Assembly (NCBI GenBank): GCA_009775225.1
Contig: VSPE01000011.1
Coordinates: forward strand, 1 to 53,549
Direction of reading: 5' to 3'
Length of the DNA stretch: 53,549 nt
Origin: Muribaculaceae bacterium
GTDB lineage: Bacteria; Bacteroidota; Bacteroidia; Bacteroidales; Muribaculaceae
Shown: positions 42,434-50,568 of the stretch, in pieces
Layout of the letters: every line of letters begins with the position of its first letter
Numbering within the stretch: position 1 is the stretch's first letter
Program-made: the position numbers and the translations under genes
Notes under the pieces: generated by a model
Seen by the model: only the letters and a program-made list of their open reading frames with translations
Databases searched by the model: none
What the model was told of the DNA's origin: nothing

Positions 42434-43309
42434 CTATGACAAGATTTCGCGCGCCCGGCCGCAGTCGGCGGCTATGGCGGCGCGCAGCTCTTTGAGTGAG
42501 CCGAAGCGCTGCTCGGAGCGAAGGTGTGCCGCAAATGCCACAGTGAGCGTGCGGCCGTATATGTCGGAGTTGAAGTCGAGTATGTGTGCCTCTATGCTCA
42601 TGCGTGTGTGTTCGGCGTCAACGGTGGGGCGGTAGCCTATGTTTACTACGGCGTGATGTGTATTCGTGTCGCCGTCGAGGCGTACGGAGGCTGCGTATAC
42701 TCCTGTGGGTGGCAGCATGCGCTGCGGCCCTTCTATTTCGATATTTGCCGTCGGGAAGCCTATAGTGCGTCCGAGCTGCCTGCCTCCGCCTACTGTGCCG
42801 TGGATGCTGTAGGGGCGTCCGAGCATGTCGGCGGCATCGGAGAGGCGACACTCCGCAATGGCGCGGCGTACGGCAGTGCTGCTTACTTCGCCCTCGAGAG
42901 GTTGTGCCTCGAATACGGGCATGCACGCTCCTGCGAGGTCGGCGGCTCCGGCATGGTCGCGGCCTATATGATTGTTGAAGCCCATGACGAAGGCTTCTAC
43001 GCCGTATCGCTCTTTTAGTGTGGCAAGAAATTCGGTGCCGGTGAGGCTATAGTCGTCGGAGTCCAGCTCGAGCAGACTCACGGTGTCTGCATGCGGGCGG
43101 AGGAGTTCGAGCCTTTCGTCGGCCGATGTGAGCGCGGGCATGGCGTTGGGCGCACCAGCCGGCCGTTCCAGGGCCATGACCCAGGTGGAGAGGCCGAGCT
43201 GGTCGGACTTGCTTTGCAATTGCTCCAGCAGATACACGTGACCCCTGTGAACACCGTCGAAGGTGCCCACTGTGGCAATCGTGCGGGTGCGTGGCGCAAT
43301 TGTTTTCAT
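42434..43309 (-). CDS. ribF: bifunctional riboflavin kinase/FAD synthetase
   Basis: 291 residues from MKTIAPRTRTIATVGTFDGVHRGH. The N-terminal FAD synthetase (nucleotidyltransferase) domain has the GTFDGVHRGH motif. The C-terminal flavokinase domain has GRTIGFPTANI and NIGYRPTV. It converts riboflavin to FMN and then FAD. The start overlaps the stop of the HAD phosphatase gene by one base (TAATG), so the two are cotranslated. An upstream open frame to 43576 lies inside the HAD gene and is a shadow. Confidence 0.95.
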   Translation of the reverse strand: MKTIAPRTRTIATVGTFDGVHRGHVYLLEQLQSKSDQLGLSTWVMALERPAGAPNAMPALTSADERLELLRPHADTVSLLELDSDDYSLTGTEFLATLKERYGVEAFVMGFNNHIGRDHAGAADLAGACMPVFEAQPLEGEVSSTAVRRAIAECRLSDAADMLGRPYSIHGTVGGGRQLGRTIGFPTANIEIEGPQRMLPPTGVYAASVRLDGDTNTHHAVVNIGYRPTVDAEHTRMSIEAHILDFNSDIYGRTLTVAFAAHLRSEQRFGSLKELRAAIAADCGRAREILS

Positions 43310-43920
43310 TATTCTGGAATGTAGTCTGTGAACTCGGTGCCGGGAGCTACGTGCACGGCTTCGAAGCCGAGTTGGCGAGCCGCTTCGACATTTGCGGTGG
43401 AGTCGTCGAAGAATAGAGTCTCGGCGGGTTCTATGCCGAGCTGGTCGGCGGTGTATGTGAATATGCGGGCATCGGGTTTGGCTGCGCGGGCATCGAAGGA
43501 TGTGACCATGCCGTCGAAGTAGTCTTCGCGGCGCAGGCCTTCCTTGCCGAACTCGTTGGCGATGACTCCTCTCCACATTATGGGGTTGGTGTTGCTGAGG
43601 AGGTATATGCCGTAGCCGCGGCGGCGCAGTTCGCGCAGAGCCTTCAGTCGCTCCACGGGTATGCCTACGATAAATTTCTGGAATGCGTTGTCAATCTGGT
43701 AGTCGGTCACGCCTTCGGGCAGCAGAGCGCGCATGGCGGCGTGAAATTCGTCGACCGACATGGAACCGTCTTCGATGGCCATGAATATGCCGGTCTGGGC
43801 GTATTCGCCGAAATAAGAATCGGCGTCTTTGAGACCGAGAGCCGTGTATGCGTCGACACACCGCTGCCGTTCGATGTCTATAATTACGCCTCCGAGGTCA
43901 AAAAGCAGGTTTTTAATCAT
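43309..43920 (-). CDS. HAD family phosphatase
   Basis: 203 residues, MIKNLLFDLGGVIIDIE at the start. Motif I is DLGGVI, motif II LLSNTNP, motif III KPDARIF, and motif IV FFDDSTANVEAA. The second aspartate of the usual DxD is replaced by glycine, as in the YihX-like branch. A small helical cap is inserted after motif I. It probably removes phosphate from a small metabolite; linkage to ribF suggests, but does not prove, a flavin-related phosphate such as the pyrimidine phosphate intermediate of riboflavin synthesis. Confidence 0.9.
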   Translation of the reverse strand: MIKNLLFDLGGVIIDIERQRCVDAYTALGLKDADSYFGEYAQTGIFMAIEDGSMSVDEFHAAMRALLPEGVTDYQIDNAFQKFIVGIPVERLKALRELRRRGYGIYLLSNTNPIMWRGVIANEFGKEGLRREDYFDGMVTSFDARAAKPDARIFTYTADQLGIEPAETLFFDDSTANVEAARQLGFEAVHVAPGTEFTDYIPE

Positions 43921-43930
43921 GGTTATGATA

Positions 43931-43966
43931 GAAAAGAAGCAGCTCCAATCAGAGGATTGGAGCTGC
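43931..43966 (-). terminator. terminator after tRNA-Glu/rpsT cluster
   Basis: GCAGCTCCAATC and GATTGGAGCTGC form a perfect 12-bp stem with a 4-base loop, followed on the minus strand by TTCTTTTC. It lies 12 bp after the tRNA-Glu 3' end and 10 bp before the HAD start. Confidence 0.9.
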
Positions 43967-43978
43967 CATGATGTTTAG

Positions 43979-44050
43979 TAGTCCATAGGAGAATCGAACT
44001 CCTCTTTCAAGAATGAAAATCTTGCGTCCTAACCGATAGACGAATGGACC
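43979..44050 (-). tRNA. tRNA-Glu (anticodon TTC), copy 1
   Basis: 72 nt. Acceptor arms GGTCCAT/ATGGACT (first pair G-T), anticodon stem-loop CAAGA-TTTTCAT-TCTTG giving TTC, T-arm with GAGTTCGATTCTC, discriminator A, no encoded CCA. It appears identical to the copy at 44390-44461. Confidence 0.96.
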
Positions 44051-44092
44051 ATTCTCACGGGCGCCAAGGCCCGTAAAGTAGATTTTTATGCC

Positions 44093-44350
44093 TTAGGCAG
44101 CGAGCTTGGCGATGTGCTTTGCAAGCTTGCTCTTGAGGTTGGCAGCCTTGTTCTTAGAGATGGTGTTCTTGGAAGCGAGGCGGTCGAGCATGGCAACTAC
44201 CTGGGGGTAGCGTGCTTCGGCAGCGGCTTTGTCGGTCATCTTGCGAAGGTTGCGAACGGCGTTGCGTGCAGTTTTGGCATAGTAGCGATTGCGCAGGCGG
44301 CGGGTAGCTGTCTGGCGGATGCGCTTTTTAGAAGAATCGTGGTTTGCCAT
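44093..44350 (-). CDS. rpsT: 30S ribosomal protein S20
   Basis: 85 residues, MANHDSSKKRIRQTATRRLRN at the start; lysine/arginine-rich and all-helical as expected for S20, with the conserved end NKAANLKSKLAKHIAKLAA. A primary-binding 16S rRNA protein of the small subunit. It lies between two identical tRNA-Glu genes with gaps of about 40 bp and probably shares their promoter and terminator. Confidence 0.97.
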   Translation of the reverse strand: MANHDSSKKRIRQTATRRLRNRYYAKTARNAVRNLRKMTDKAAAEARYPQVVAMLDRLASKNTISKNKAANLKSKLAKHIAKLAA

Positions 44351-44389
44351 TGTATGCGATAATTCGTTTGTTCTTGTTTGTTTTATTAG

Positions 44390-44461
44390 TAGTCCATAGG
44401 AGAATCGAACTCCTCTTTCAAGAATGAAAATCTTGCGTCCTAACCGATAGACGAATGGACC
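44390..44461 (-). tRNA. tRNA-Glu (anticodon TTC), copy 2
   Basis: Same 72-nt sequence as the copy at 43979-44050, including a few flanking bases on the 3' side. It is the first gene after the consensus promoter at 44481-44511, so it heads a tRNA-rpsT-tRNA transcript. Confidence 0.96.
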
Positions 44462-44480
44462 ATTGCTTGTTTTGCGAGTG

Positions 44481-44511
44481 CAAATTTACGCATTTTTTAT
44501 TTCACTGCAAA
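44481..44511 (-). promoter_or_regulatory. consensus promoter of tRNA-Glu/rpsT cluster
   Basis: On the minus strand TTTG (44508-44511), 19 bp, TAAATTTG (44481-44488): an exact match to the Bacteroidota primary-sigma promoter. The tRNA 5' end lies 20 bp downstream. Confidence 0.85.
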
Positions 44512-44575
44512 ACATTCCGGCTCCTGAGTTATATATTTAACAATATTTCACAAAAGATACACTCTCCAAAGAATT

Positions 44576-44609
44576 AAAAGGCCCGCATCGCTGCCGATGC
44601 GAGCCTTTT
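44576..44609 (-). terminator. terminator of enolase gene
   Basis: AAAAGGCCCGCATCG and CGATGCGAGCCTTTT pair around a 4-base loop (15-bp stem with one G-T/mismatch), 22 bp after the eno stop. T-rich on the 3' side in either direction, so it may work both ways. Confidence 0.88.
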
Positions 44610-44631
44610 ATATAATGTGTGGAGCTGTCGA

Positions 44632-45924
44632 TTATTCGGGACGACGGGTCTTCTTGCCGTAGCCGTAAACAGCAGCCGAGCCGAGTTCCTCTTCGATGCG
44701 GAGGAGCTGGTTGTACTTGGCCATACGGTCGGAGCGGCTTGCCGAACCGGTCTTGATTTGGCCGGCGTTGGTAGCAACCGCGATGTCGGCGATAGTAGCG
44801 TCTTCGGTTTCGCCGGAGCGGTGCGAAATCACAGCGGTGTAGCCGTTGCGCTGAGCGAGCTCTACGGCGCGGAGTGTTTCGGTGAGTGAGCCAATCTGGT
44901 TAACCTTAACGAGGATAGAGTTAGCGCAGCCGAGTTCGATACCCTTTTCGAGGTACTTCACGTTGGTAACGAAGAGGTCGTCGCCAACGAGCTGGCAGCG
45001 GTCACCGATAAGGTCGGTGAGGATTTTCCAGCCTTCCCAGTCGCCTTCGGCCATGCCGTCTTCGATAGAGTCGATGGGGAATTCCTCAACGAGTTTCTTG
45101 AGGTATTCGGCCTGTTCCTTGCTGGTGAGCTTGGGAGCGCCTGCGCCCTGCTTCCAGGTGTAGTCGTATACGCCTTCTTTGTAGAATTCCGAAGAAGCGC
45201 AGTCGAGACCGATAGTGATGTCTTTTCCGGGTACGTAGCCGGCTTTTTCGATAGCCTGGAGGATTACGTTGAGGGCGTCTTCAGTGCCGTCGAGGGTGGG
45301 AGCGAAACCGCCTTCGTCGCCTACTGCGGTGCTGAGGCCGCGGGCCTTGAGCACGCTCTTGAGGTTGTGGAATACTTCGGTGCCCATGCGGATGCCTTCG
45401 CGGAACGAGCTTGCGCCGATGGGGCGAATCATGAATTCCTGGAAGCAGATGGGAGCGTCGGAGTGTGCGCCGCCGTTGATGATGTTCATCATGGGCACGG
45501 GCAGAACGTAGGTGTTGCAGCCGCCGATGTATTTGTAGAGGGGGAGGTCGAGGTAGTTGGCAGCAGCCTTGGCAACGGCGAGGGATACGCCGAGGATAGC
45601 GTTAGCGCCGAGGTTGCTCTTGGTGTCGGTGCCGTCAAGTGCGAGCATTGTCTCGTCGATAGCAATCTGGTCGAGGGCGCTCATGCCTACGAGAGCGGCA
45701 GCGATGGGGCCGTTTACGTTGGCTACTGCTTTGAGTACGCCTTTGCCCATATAGCGGTTCTTGTCACCGTCGCGGAGCTCGAGGGCTTCGTTGACGCCGG
45801 TAGAAGCACCCGAGGGAACTGAAGCACGGCCGAAAGCGCCTGATTCGAGGATTACGTCTACTTCTACTGTGGGGTTGCCGCGCGAGTCGAGTACTTCGCG
45901 ACCGATGATTTTTTGAATTTTCAT
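44632..45924 (-). CDS. eno: enolase
   Basis: 430 residues. It interconverts 2-phosphoglycerate and phosphoenolpyruvate. Conserved features include SRGNPTVEVDV, SGASTGVNEALELRDGD, the catalytic-loop GGAHSDAPICFQEFMI, GDEGGFAP, the Mg ligand regions SIEDGMAEGDWEGW and GDDLFVTN, and the end motif SHRSGETEDATIAD. A single-gene transcript with its own -7 box and terminator. Confidence 0.98.
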   Translation of the reverse strand: MKIQKIIGREVLDSRGNPTVEVDVILESGAFGRASVPSGASTGVNEALELRDGDKNRYMGKGVLKAVANVNGPIAAALVGMSALDQIAIDETMLALDGTDTKSNLGANAILGVSLAVAKAAANYLDLPLYKYIGGCNTYVLPVPMMNIINGGAHSDAPICFQEFMIRPIGASSFREGIRMGTEVFHNLKSVLKARGLSTAVGDEGGFAPTLDGTEDALNVILQAIEKAGYVPGKDITIGLDCASSEFYKEGVYDYTWKQGAGAPKLTSKEQAEYLKKLVEEFPIDSIEDGMAEGDWEGWKILTDLIGDRCQLVGDDLFVTNVKYLEKGIELGCANSILVKVNQIGSLTETLRAVELAQRNGYTAVISHRSGETEDATIADIAVATNAGQIKTGSASRSDRMAKYNQLLRIEEELGSAAVYGYGKKTRRPE

Positions 45925-45994
45925 AATAATGTTAATTTAATAACCTGTTATGTTGAGTTTTAATTGTTTTCTAAGCCATATTCGCTTTTCGCTG

Positions 45995-46002
45995 CAAATT
46001 TA
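45995..46002 (-). promoter_or_regulatory. -7 box upstream of eno
   Basis: TAAATTTG on the minus strand, 70 bp before the eno ATG. No clear -33 TTTG at the expected distance. The remainder of the 45925-46189 gap is A+T-rich and otherwise shows only the xseB -7 box. Confidence 0.45.
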
Positions 46003-46154
46003 CGAAAAATTTCTCTAATGGCGTGCTTTTTTATCCTAAATATTTTGCTCTTTTTCCGTTGGTGCCGTGTCGGTGCGGAGGGCCGCGGGAGCTGCATGCT
46101 TTGTTTTTAAAGAATATTAATTACCGTGTAGTCTTTTTTGCGCCAAAAATTGTT

Positions 46155-46162
46155 TAAATTTG
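46155..46162 (+). promoter_or_regulatory. -7 box upstream of xseB
   Basis: TAAATTTG, exact TAnnTTTG match, 27 bp before the xseB ATG. A TTTG is present upstream but only 14 bp away, outside the normal spacing. Confidence 0.45.
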
Positions 46163-46189
46163 TAGCTTATTCCATAATGCGGAACTTTC

Positions 46190-46411
46190 ATGACAGATAA
46201 AAACGACACAAATATCACGTATTCAGAGGCTTTGGCTGAGCTTGAAGCTATTCTTGCAAGTCTTCGCGGCGACAGCTGCGATGTAGACACGCTTGCCGGG
46301 CGCACACGCAGGGCCGCAGCACTGCTGAAATTGTGCCGCGACAAGCTTACGCGTACTGAAAAAGAGCTGGGTAAGGTGCTTGAAGAGCTTGATAATGTTA
46401 TAGAAAGCTGA
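46190..46411 (+). CDS. xseB: exodeoxyribonuclease VII small subunit
   Basis: 73 residues. ITYSEALAELEAILASLRGD is the XseB signature, followed by a helical hairpin (RTRRAAALLKLCRDKLTRTEKEL). It binds the large subunit XseA to degrade single-stranded DNA. XseA is not encoded beside it in this window. It is followed after one base by the GH3-family gene. Confidence 0.9.
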   Translation: MTDKNDTNITYSEALAELEAILASLRGDSCDVDTLAGRTRRAAALLKLCRDKLTRTEKELGKVLEELDNVIES

Positions 46412-46412
46412 T

Positions 46413-47942
46413 ATGCTGAATTTCACGCCTCTTGCACGTCCTCTGTTTGCCCGCTACGGCGCGGCCACGGCCCGTATAGCCAACCCCGCTGACACCGAGC
46501 GCGTGCAGCGCGGCGTGCTGGCGTGGCTGCTGCGTCAGGGTCGTGGTACCGAGTTTGGTCGTAGCCACCGCTTCGATGCCCTTGCCGGCGAGCGCGACTT
46601 CGCGGCTGCCGTTCCGCTTACCGAGTACGAGGCCATACGCCCCCTTGTGATGCGTATGGTGGCCGGCGAGCGCGATGTGCTGTGGCCAGGGCGCTGCCGC
46701 CGCTTCGCGCAGTCGTCGGGCACGTCGGGAGGCAAGAGCAAATATATACCTGTGACCGACGCGAGCCTGCGCCGCAATCACTACCGCGGCGGCATAGAGA
46801 CAGTGGCGGCGTATCTGCCCCATGTGTCCCACAGCCGTCTGTTCGGAGGCAAGAGCCTCATCCTTGGCGGAAGTTTCGCAACCGAGCTGGCCGATGTGCC
46901 TCAGGGAGTACATGTAGGCGATTTGTCGGCTTCGCTGATAGACCGTATCAACCCGGCTGTAAATCTTTTCAGGGTGCCTTCAAAGGATATAGCCCTTATG
47001 GCCGACTGGAGCCGCAAGCTGCCTGCGCTGGCCGAGGCTGCCATGCGCGAGGATGTGACAAACATATCGGGAGTGCCTTCGTGGTTCATGACTGTGCTGC
47101 GCACTATCATGGATATGGCCGGCGCCTCCACCATACACGAGGTGTGGCCCAATCTCGAGGTGTTTTTTCACGGTGGCATAGCGTTCGGGCCTTACCGCTC
47201 GCAGTACGAGGCTATATGCGACACCTCAAAGATGCACTTTATGGAGACGTACAATGCCTCGGAGGGCTTCTTCGCCGTGCAGGACGACCCCGATGTGCAT
47301 GCCATGCGCCTGCTGCTCGACGCCGGCATTTTCTATGAATTTATTCCGATAAACCGTCTGGGAGAACCCGATGCTGCCACCCTTACAGCGTGGCAGGTAG
47401 AGCCGGGCAGGACTTATGCCCTGGTCATTACGTCGTGCAACGGTCTGTGGCGATATATAATAGGAGATACGGTGCGTGTGGTGTCGACCTCGCCGCTGCG
47501 CATTACCATAGCGGGCCGCACCAGCAGTTTCATCAACGCTTTCGGCGAGGAGCTTATGGTATGGAATGCCGACAAGGCGCTCGCGGCAGCCTGTGCCCGC
47601 ACCGGCGCTGCCGCCGCCAACTATACGGCGGCTCCTGTGTACTCGGCCTGCGGTACCAAGGGGCATCACCAGTGGCTCATAGAATGGGCTGTGGCGCCTC
47701 ATTGCGGCAACGAGGCTTTTGCCGACATTCTCGACTCCGAACTTCAGGCTGCCAATTCCGACTATCAGGCCAAGCGCTCCGGCAATATATTTTTGGCGCG
47801 CCTTGAGCTTACAGAGGCGCCCAAGGGCACATTCAATCGCTGGCTTGCGTCGACGGGACGTCTGGGCGGCCAGCGGAAAATACCCCGCCTGTCGAACGAC
47901 CGCCGTGTGATAGACCCTATTCTGCGACTGATAAACAAATAA
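46413..47942 (+). CDS. GH3 auxin-responsive promoter family protein (acyl-adenylating enzyme)
   Basis: 509 residues. The phosphate-loop motif QSSGTSGGKSKYIPVTD and the region METYNASEGFFAVQDD match the GH3 fold, a firefly-luciferase-like adenylate-forming family. Plant members join amino acids to jasmonate or auxin; bacterial members have no known substrate. Length is close to the family norm. It lies 1 bp after xseB and 16 bp before alkaline phosphatase, so the three are probably cotranscribed, but no shared pathway is obvious. Confidence 0.9.
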   Translation: MLNFTPLARPLFARYGAATARIANPADTERVQRGVLAWLLRQGRGTEFGRSHRFDALAGERDFAAAVPLTEYEAIRPLVMRMVAGERDVLWPGRCRRFAQSSGTSGGKSKYIPVTDASLRRNHYRGGIETVAAYLPHVSHSRLFGGKSLILGGSFATELADVPQGVHVGDLSASLIDRINPAVNLFRVPSKDIALMADWSRKLPALAEAAMREDVTNISGVPSWFMTVLRTIMDMAGASTIHEVWPNLEVFFHGGIAFGPYRSQYEAICDTSKMHFMETYNASEGFFAVQDDPDVHAMRLLLDAGIFYEFIPINRLGEPDAATLTAWQVEPGRTYALVITSCNGLWRYIIGDTVRVVSTSPLRITIAGRTSSFINAFGEELMVWNADKALAAACARTGAAAANYTAAPVYSACGTKGHHQWLIEWAVAPHCGNEAFADILDSELQAANSDYQAKRSGNIFLARLELTEAPKGTFNRWLASTGRLGGQRKIPRLSNDRRVIDPILRLINK

Positions 47943-47958
47943 ACCATAGATATTCAAA

Positions 47959-49359
47959 ATGAAGCTACGCAGTGCTATGGCGGCTTTGGCTGCCTCCGTG
48001 CTCTTTTTTGCCGCACAGGCACAGAACCCGAAATATATATTCATGTATATTGGCGACGGCATGGGCATGGGTCCTGTGGTTGCCGCCGAGACCTATAACC
48101 GCACCATTCTCCGCAGCGACAAGCCTCTTACCATGATGCAGATGCCTGTGGTGGGCTGGTGTATGACCTATTCGGCATCGTCCGACGTAACCGACTCCGC
48201 TGCGGCCGGAACGGCTCTCTCCACCGGCTACAAGACCACAAACGGTATGCTCGGTATGCGGCCCGACTCTACGGAGGTGTACTCCATAGCCCGCGAGCTG
48301 AAGGACATGGGCTATGGCGTGGGCGTGGTTACGTCGGTAGCTCCTGATGATGCTACCCCGGGAGCCTTCTATGCACACGTGCCCTCGCGCAAGATGTACT
48401 ATGAAATAGGAACGCAGATGGCAGAGAGCGGCTATGAGTTTGTGGCGGGTGCCGGTCTGCGCGGACTTTCGGCCGACGGGCGCGAGACAGACCTCGCCGA
48501 CCGTTTCGTCAAAAACGGCGTGCAGATAGTGCGCGGCCCCGAGTCTGTTGCCACAATCGCTTCCGACAAGGTGCTTTTGCTCAACCCCGAGGGTACAAAG
48601 GAGTGGAATATTGGCTATACAATCGACTCTATTGCCGGTGTGCTCAATCTTCCTCTTATCGTGGAGACGGGTATCGCGCAGCTGGAGAGAACTTCGCCCG
48701 AGCGCTTCTTCATGATGGTGGAGGGCGGTAATATCGACCACGCGCTTCATGCCAACGATGGTGGCGCGGCTCTTAAGGAAATACTGAACTTCGACAGCGC
48801 GCTCGAACTCGCCTACGACTTCTATCTCCGTCATCCCGACGAGACTCTCATAGTGGTTACTGCTGACCACGACACCGGTGGCATGGCAATGATAAAGCCC
48901 TCCGGAGCTAAAGGGGGGCTTGCCAATATCGATTATCAGAAAGTGTCGAAGGAGGAGTTCAGCGATTACTGCAAGAGCGTTCTTCGCAGCCGCATGGTGT
49001 ACAGCTGGGAGGATATGCGCGGCTATCTTGCCGACAATCTCGGCTTCTTTACGCACATACGCCTTTCCGAAGCGCAGGAGGCTGATTTGCGCGCGCTCTT
49101 CGACAAGACTTTCGAGATGCGCAACAGTGCCGACCAGAAGACGCTCTATGCCTCGTTCAACGAGTTCGCCGTAGAGGTGTTCCGCATATTCAACGATGCC
49201 ACCGGCCTGGCCTTCACCACCACAAGCCATTCGGGCAATGCAGTGCCGGTCTTCGCCGTGGGTGCGGGTGCCGAGCGCTTCAAGGGGTATAACAACAATG
49301 TGGATATCCCCCGCGCAATTCTCGAAACGGTCAGGGCTTCAGTTGTTCCCGCACGATAG
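47959..49359 (+). CDS. secreted alkaline phosphatase
   Basis: 466 residues. Signal peptide at 1-21. Metal ligand motif YIGDGMGMG, nucleophile S80 in DVTDSAAAGTALSTGYKT, then EGGNIDHALHANDGG, TADHDTGGM and TSHSGNAVPVFAVGAG supply the remaining zinc and magnesium ligands of the PhoA superfamily. It releases phosphate from monoesters in the periplasm. Its last 29 bases overlap the end of the convergent SGNH hydrolase gene. Confidence 0.94.
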   Translation: MKLRSAMAALAASVLFFAAQAQNPKYIFMYIGDGMGMGPVVAAETYNRTILRSDKPLTMMQMPVVGWCMTYSASSDVTDSAAAGTALSTGYKTTNGMLGMRPDSTEVYSIARELKDMGYGVGVVTSVAPDDATPGAFYAHVPSRKMYYEIGTQMAESGYEFVAGAGLRGLSADGRETDLADRFVKNGVQIVRGPESVATIASDKVLLLNPEGTKEWNIGYTIDSIAGVLNLPLIVETGIAQLERTSPERFFMMVEGGNIDHALHANDGGAALKEILNFDSALELAYDFYLRHPDETLIVVTADHDTGGMAMIKPSGAKGGLANIDYQKVSKEEFSDYCKSVLRSRMVYSWEDMRGYLADNLGFFTHIRLSEAQEADLRALFDKTFEMRNSADQKTLYASFNEFAVEVFRIFNDATGLAFTTTSHSGNAVPVFAVGAGAERFKGYNNNVDIPRAILETVRASVVPAR

Positions 49360-50017
49360 GCAGCACTGCGGCCTCCATTACCAAGTAACCCTTTACAGTG
49401 GGGTGTACGCCGTCGTAGCTGTAGGTTTCAGGCAGCGTGCGGCCGTCGGCATCCACAAGAATTGTATAGTAGTCGACGAAGGGTATTCCTTCGGCGTCGG
49501 CATAAGATTTAAGGCGCTTGTTGAGCGCCTTGATTTTTTCGGGCGCGTCGCTTATCTCCTTTCGCCATGAGAACTGTGCCGCCGGCAGCACGGCAGTCAT
49601 CACAGGTCGTATGCCGTGACGGCGTGCTATGTTCACCATAGCCACAATGTTGTTGAATGTTGTGTCTTCGTTGTAGCGGCAGGTGTTCTCGGCCACATCG
49701 TTTGTGCCGCCGTTGATTACCACCACCGCAGGCTGCAGCTCTACCACGTCGGGGTAGAAGCGTGCCAGAAACTGGTATGTTGTCTGGCCCGATATGCCTC
49801 GGCCGATAAATCCGTTATCGCCGAAGAAAGGCGTGTAGCGTGCCCAGTTGTCGGTGATTGAGTTTCCGAGAAAAACTACTCGGGAGCCGTCGTTTGCGGC
49901 GGCGCGTACAGAGTCGTTTGCGGCGGCGTAGCGGCCGTACTGTGCCCAGTCGGCGGCATTGCATAAAACAGCGGCGGCAAGAGCTGCCGACGCTGCTGTT
50001 ATTCGTAGGATGTTCAT
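49331..50017 (-). CDS. secreted SGNH/GDSL hydrolase
   Basis: 228 residues. Signal peptide at 1-21 (MNILRITAASAALAAAVLCNA). SGNH blocks: serine in FLGNSITDNW, glycine in GRGISGQTT, asparagine in NGGTNDVAENT, and Asp/His in YDGVHPTVKGY. Predicted esterase or acyl-hydrolase, perhaps on carbohydrate acetyl groups; the substrate is unknown. Its start overlaps the stop of the oxidoreductase gamma gene by 4 bp, so it is the last cistron of that operon, an odd combination. Its end overlaps alkaline phosphatase. Confidence 0.91.
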   Translation of the reverse strand: MNILRITAASAALAAAVLCNAADWAQYGRYAAANDSVRAAANDGSRVVFLGNSITDNWARYTPFFGDNGFIGRGISGQTTYQFLARFYPDVVELQPAVVVINGGTNDVAENTCRYNEDTTFNNIVAMVNIARRHGIRPVMTAVLPAAQFSWRKEISDAPEKIKALNKRLKSYADAEGIPFVDYYTILVDADGRTLPETYSYDGVHPTVKGYLVMEAAVLPIVREQLKP

Positions 50018-50547
50018 GCTAAAGTCATACCCTTGTTGAGGGCGGTTTCGTTCAGGGGAAGAAGGTGGTGATGACGCTCTGGCAGAGTCTTCTTGAGGCC
50101 GCGCAGTACGGCGTCGATGCCTACTATGGGACGCAGTTTGAGAAGTGCGCCGAGCAGTATCATGTTGTAAGTCTTGGAGTTGTTCAGCTCAATGGATGCG
50201 CCGGTGGCGTCTACCGACACCACTTTAATATCGGTGCGTTCGGGAATGCGGTGTATACCCGAGGGGTCGTATATGAGTGTTCCTCCGGGTTTTACCTTGC
50301 TCTCGAACTTATCGAGGCTCTGCTGGTTGAGAACTACCGCAGTGTCGTAGCTGTCGAGAACGGGCGAGCTGATAGGTTTGTCGGATAGAATAACGGTTAC
50401 GTTTGCCGTGCCGCCGCGCTGCTCGGGGCCGTATGATGGCATCCACGATACTTCGAGGTTATCCATAAGGCCTGCATAGGCGAGAATTTTGCCCATAGAG
50501 AGCACGCCTTGTCCGCCGAAGCCGGCTATTACTATTTCTTCTTTCAT
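50014..50547 (-). CDS. 2-oxoacid:ferredoxin oxidoreductase, gamma subunit
   Basis: 177 residues, starting MKEEIVIAGFGGQGVLSMGKILAYAG, the glycine-rich signature of gamma subunits (KorC/VorA type). Part of a four-gene complex encoded in order ferredoxin-alpha-beta-gamma. The complex oxidatively decarboxylates a 2-oxoacid to acyl-CoA while reducing ferredoxin. 2-Oxoglutarate or branched-chain 2-oxoacids are the most likely substrates; sequence alone does not decide. Confidence 0.94.
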   Translation of the reverse strand: MKEEIVIAGFGGQGVLSMGKILAYAGLMDNLEVSWMPSYGPEQRGGTANVTVILSDKPISSPVLDSYDTAVVLNQQSLDKFESKVKPGGTLIYDPSGIHRIPERTDIKVVSVDATGASIELNNSKTYNMILLGALLKLRPIVGIDAVLRGLKKTLPERHHHLLPLNETALNKGMTLA

Positions 50548-50568
50548 AATCGGTGGTATTAGGAGGGG

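Noticed and set aside
43310..43576. Extended N-terminus for ribF
   Set aside because: The extra 89 codons lie inside the HAD phosphatase gene, are Arg/His-rich and have no similarity to RibF; the ATG at 43309 begins the family-conserved sequence. No FMN riboswitch is possible at this overlapping junction.
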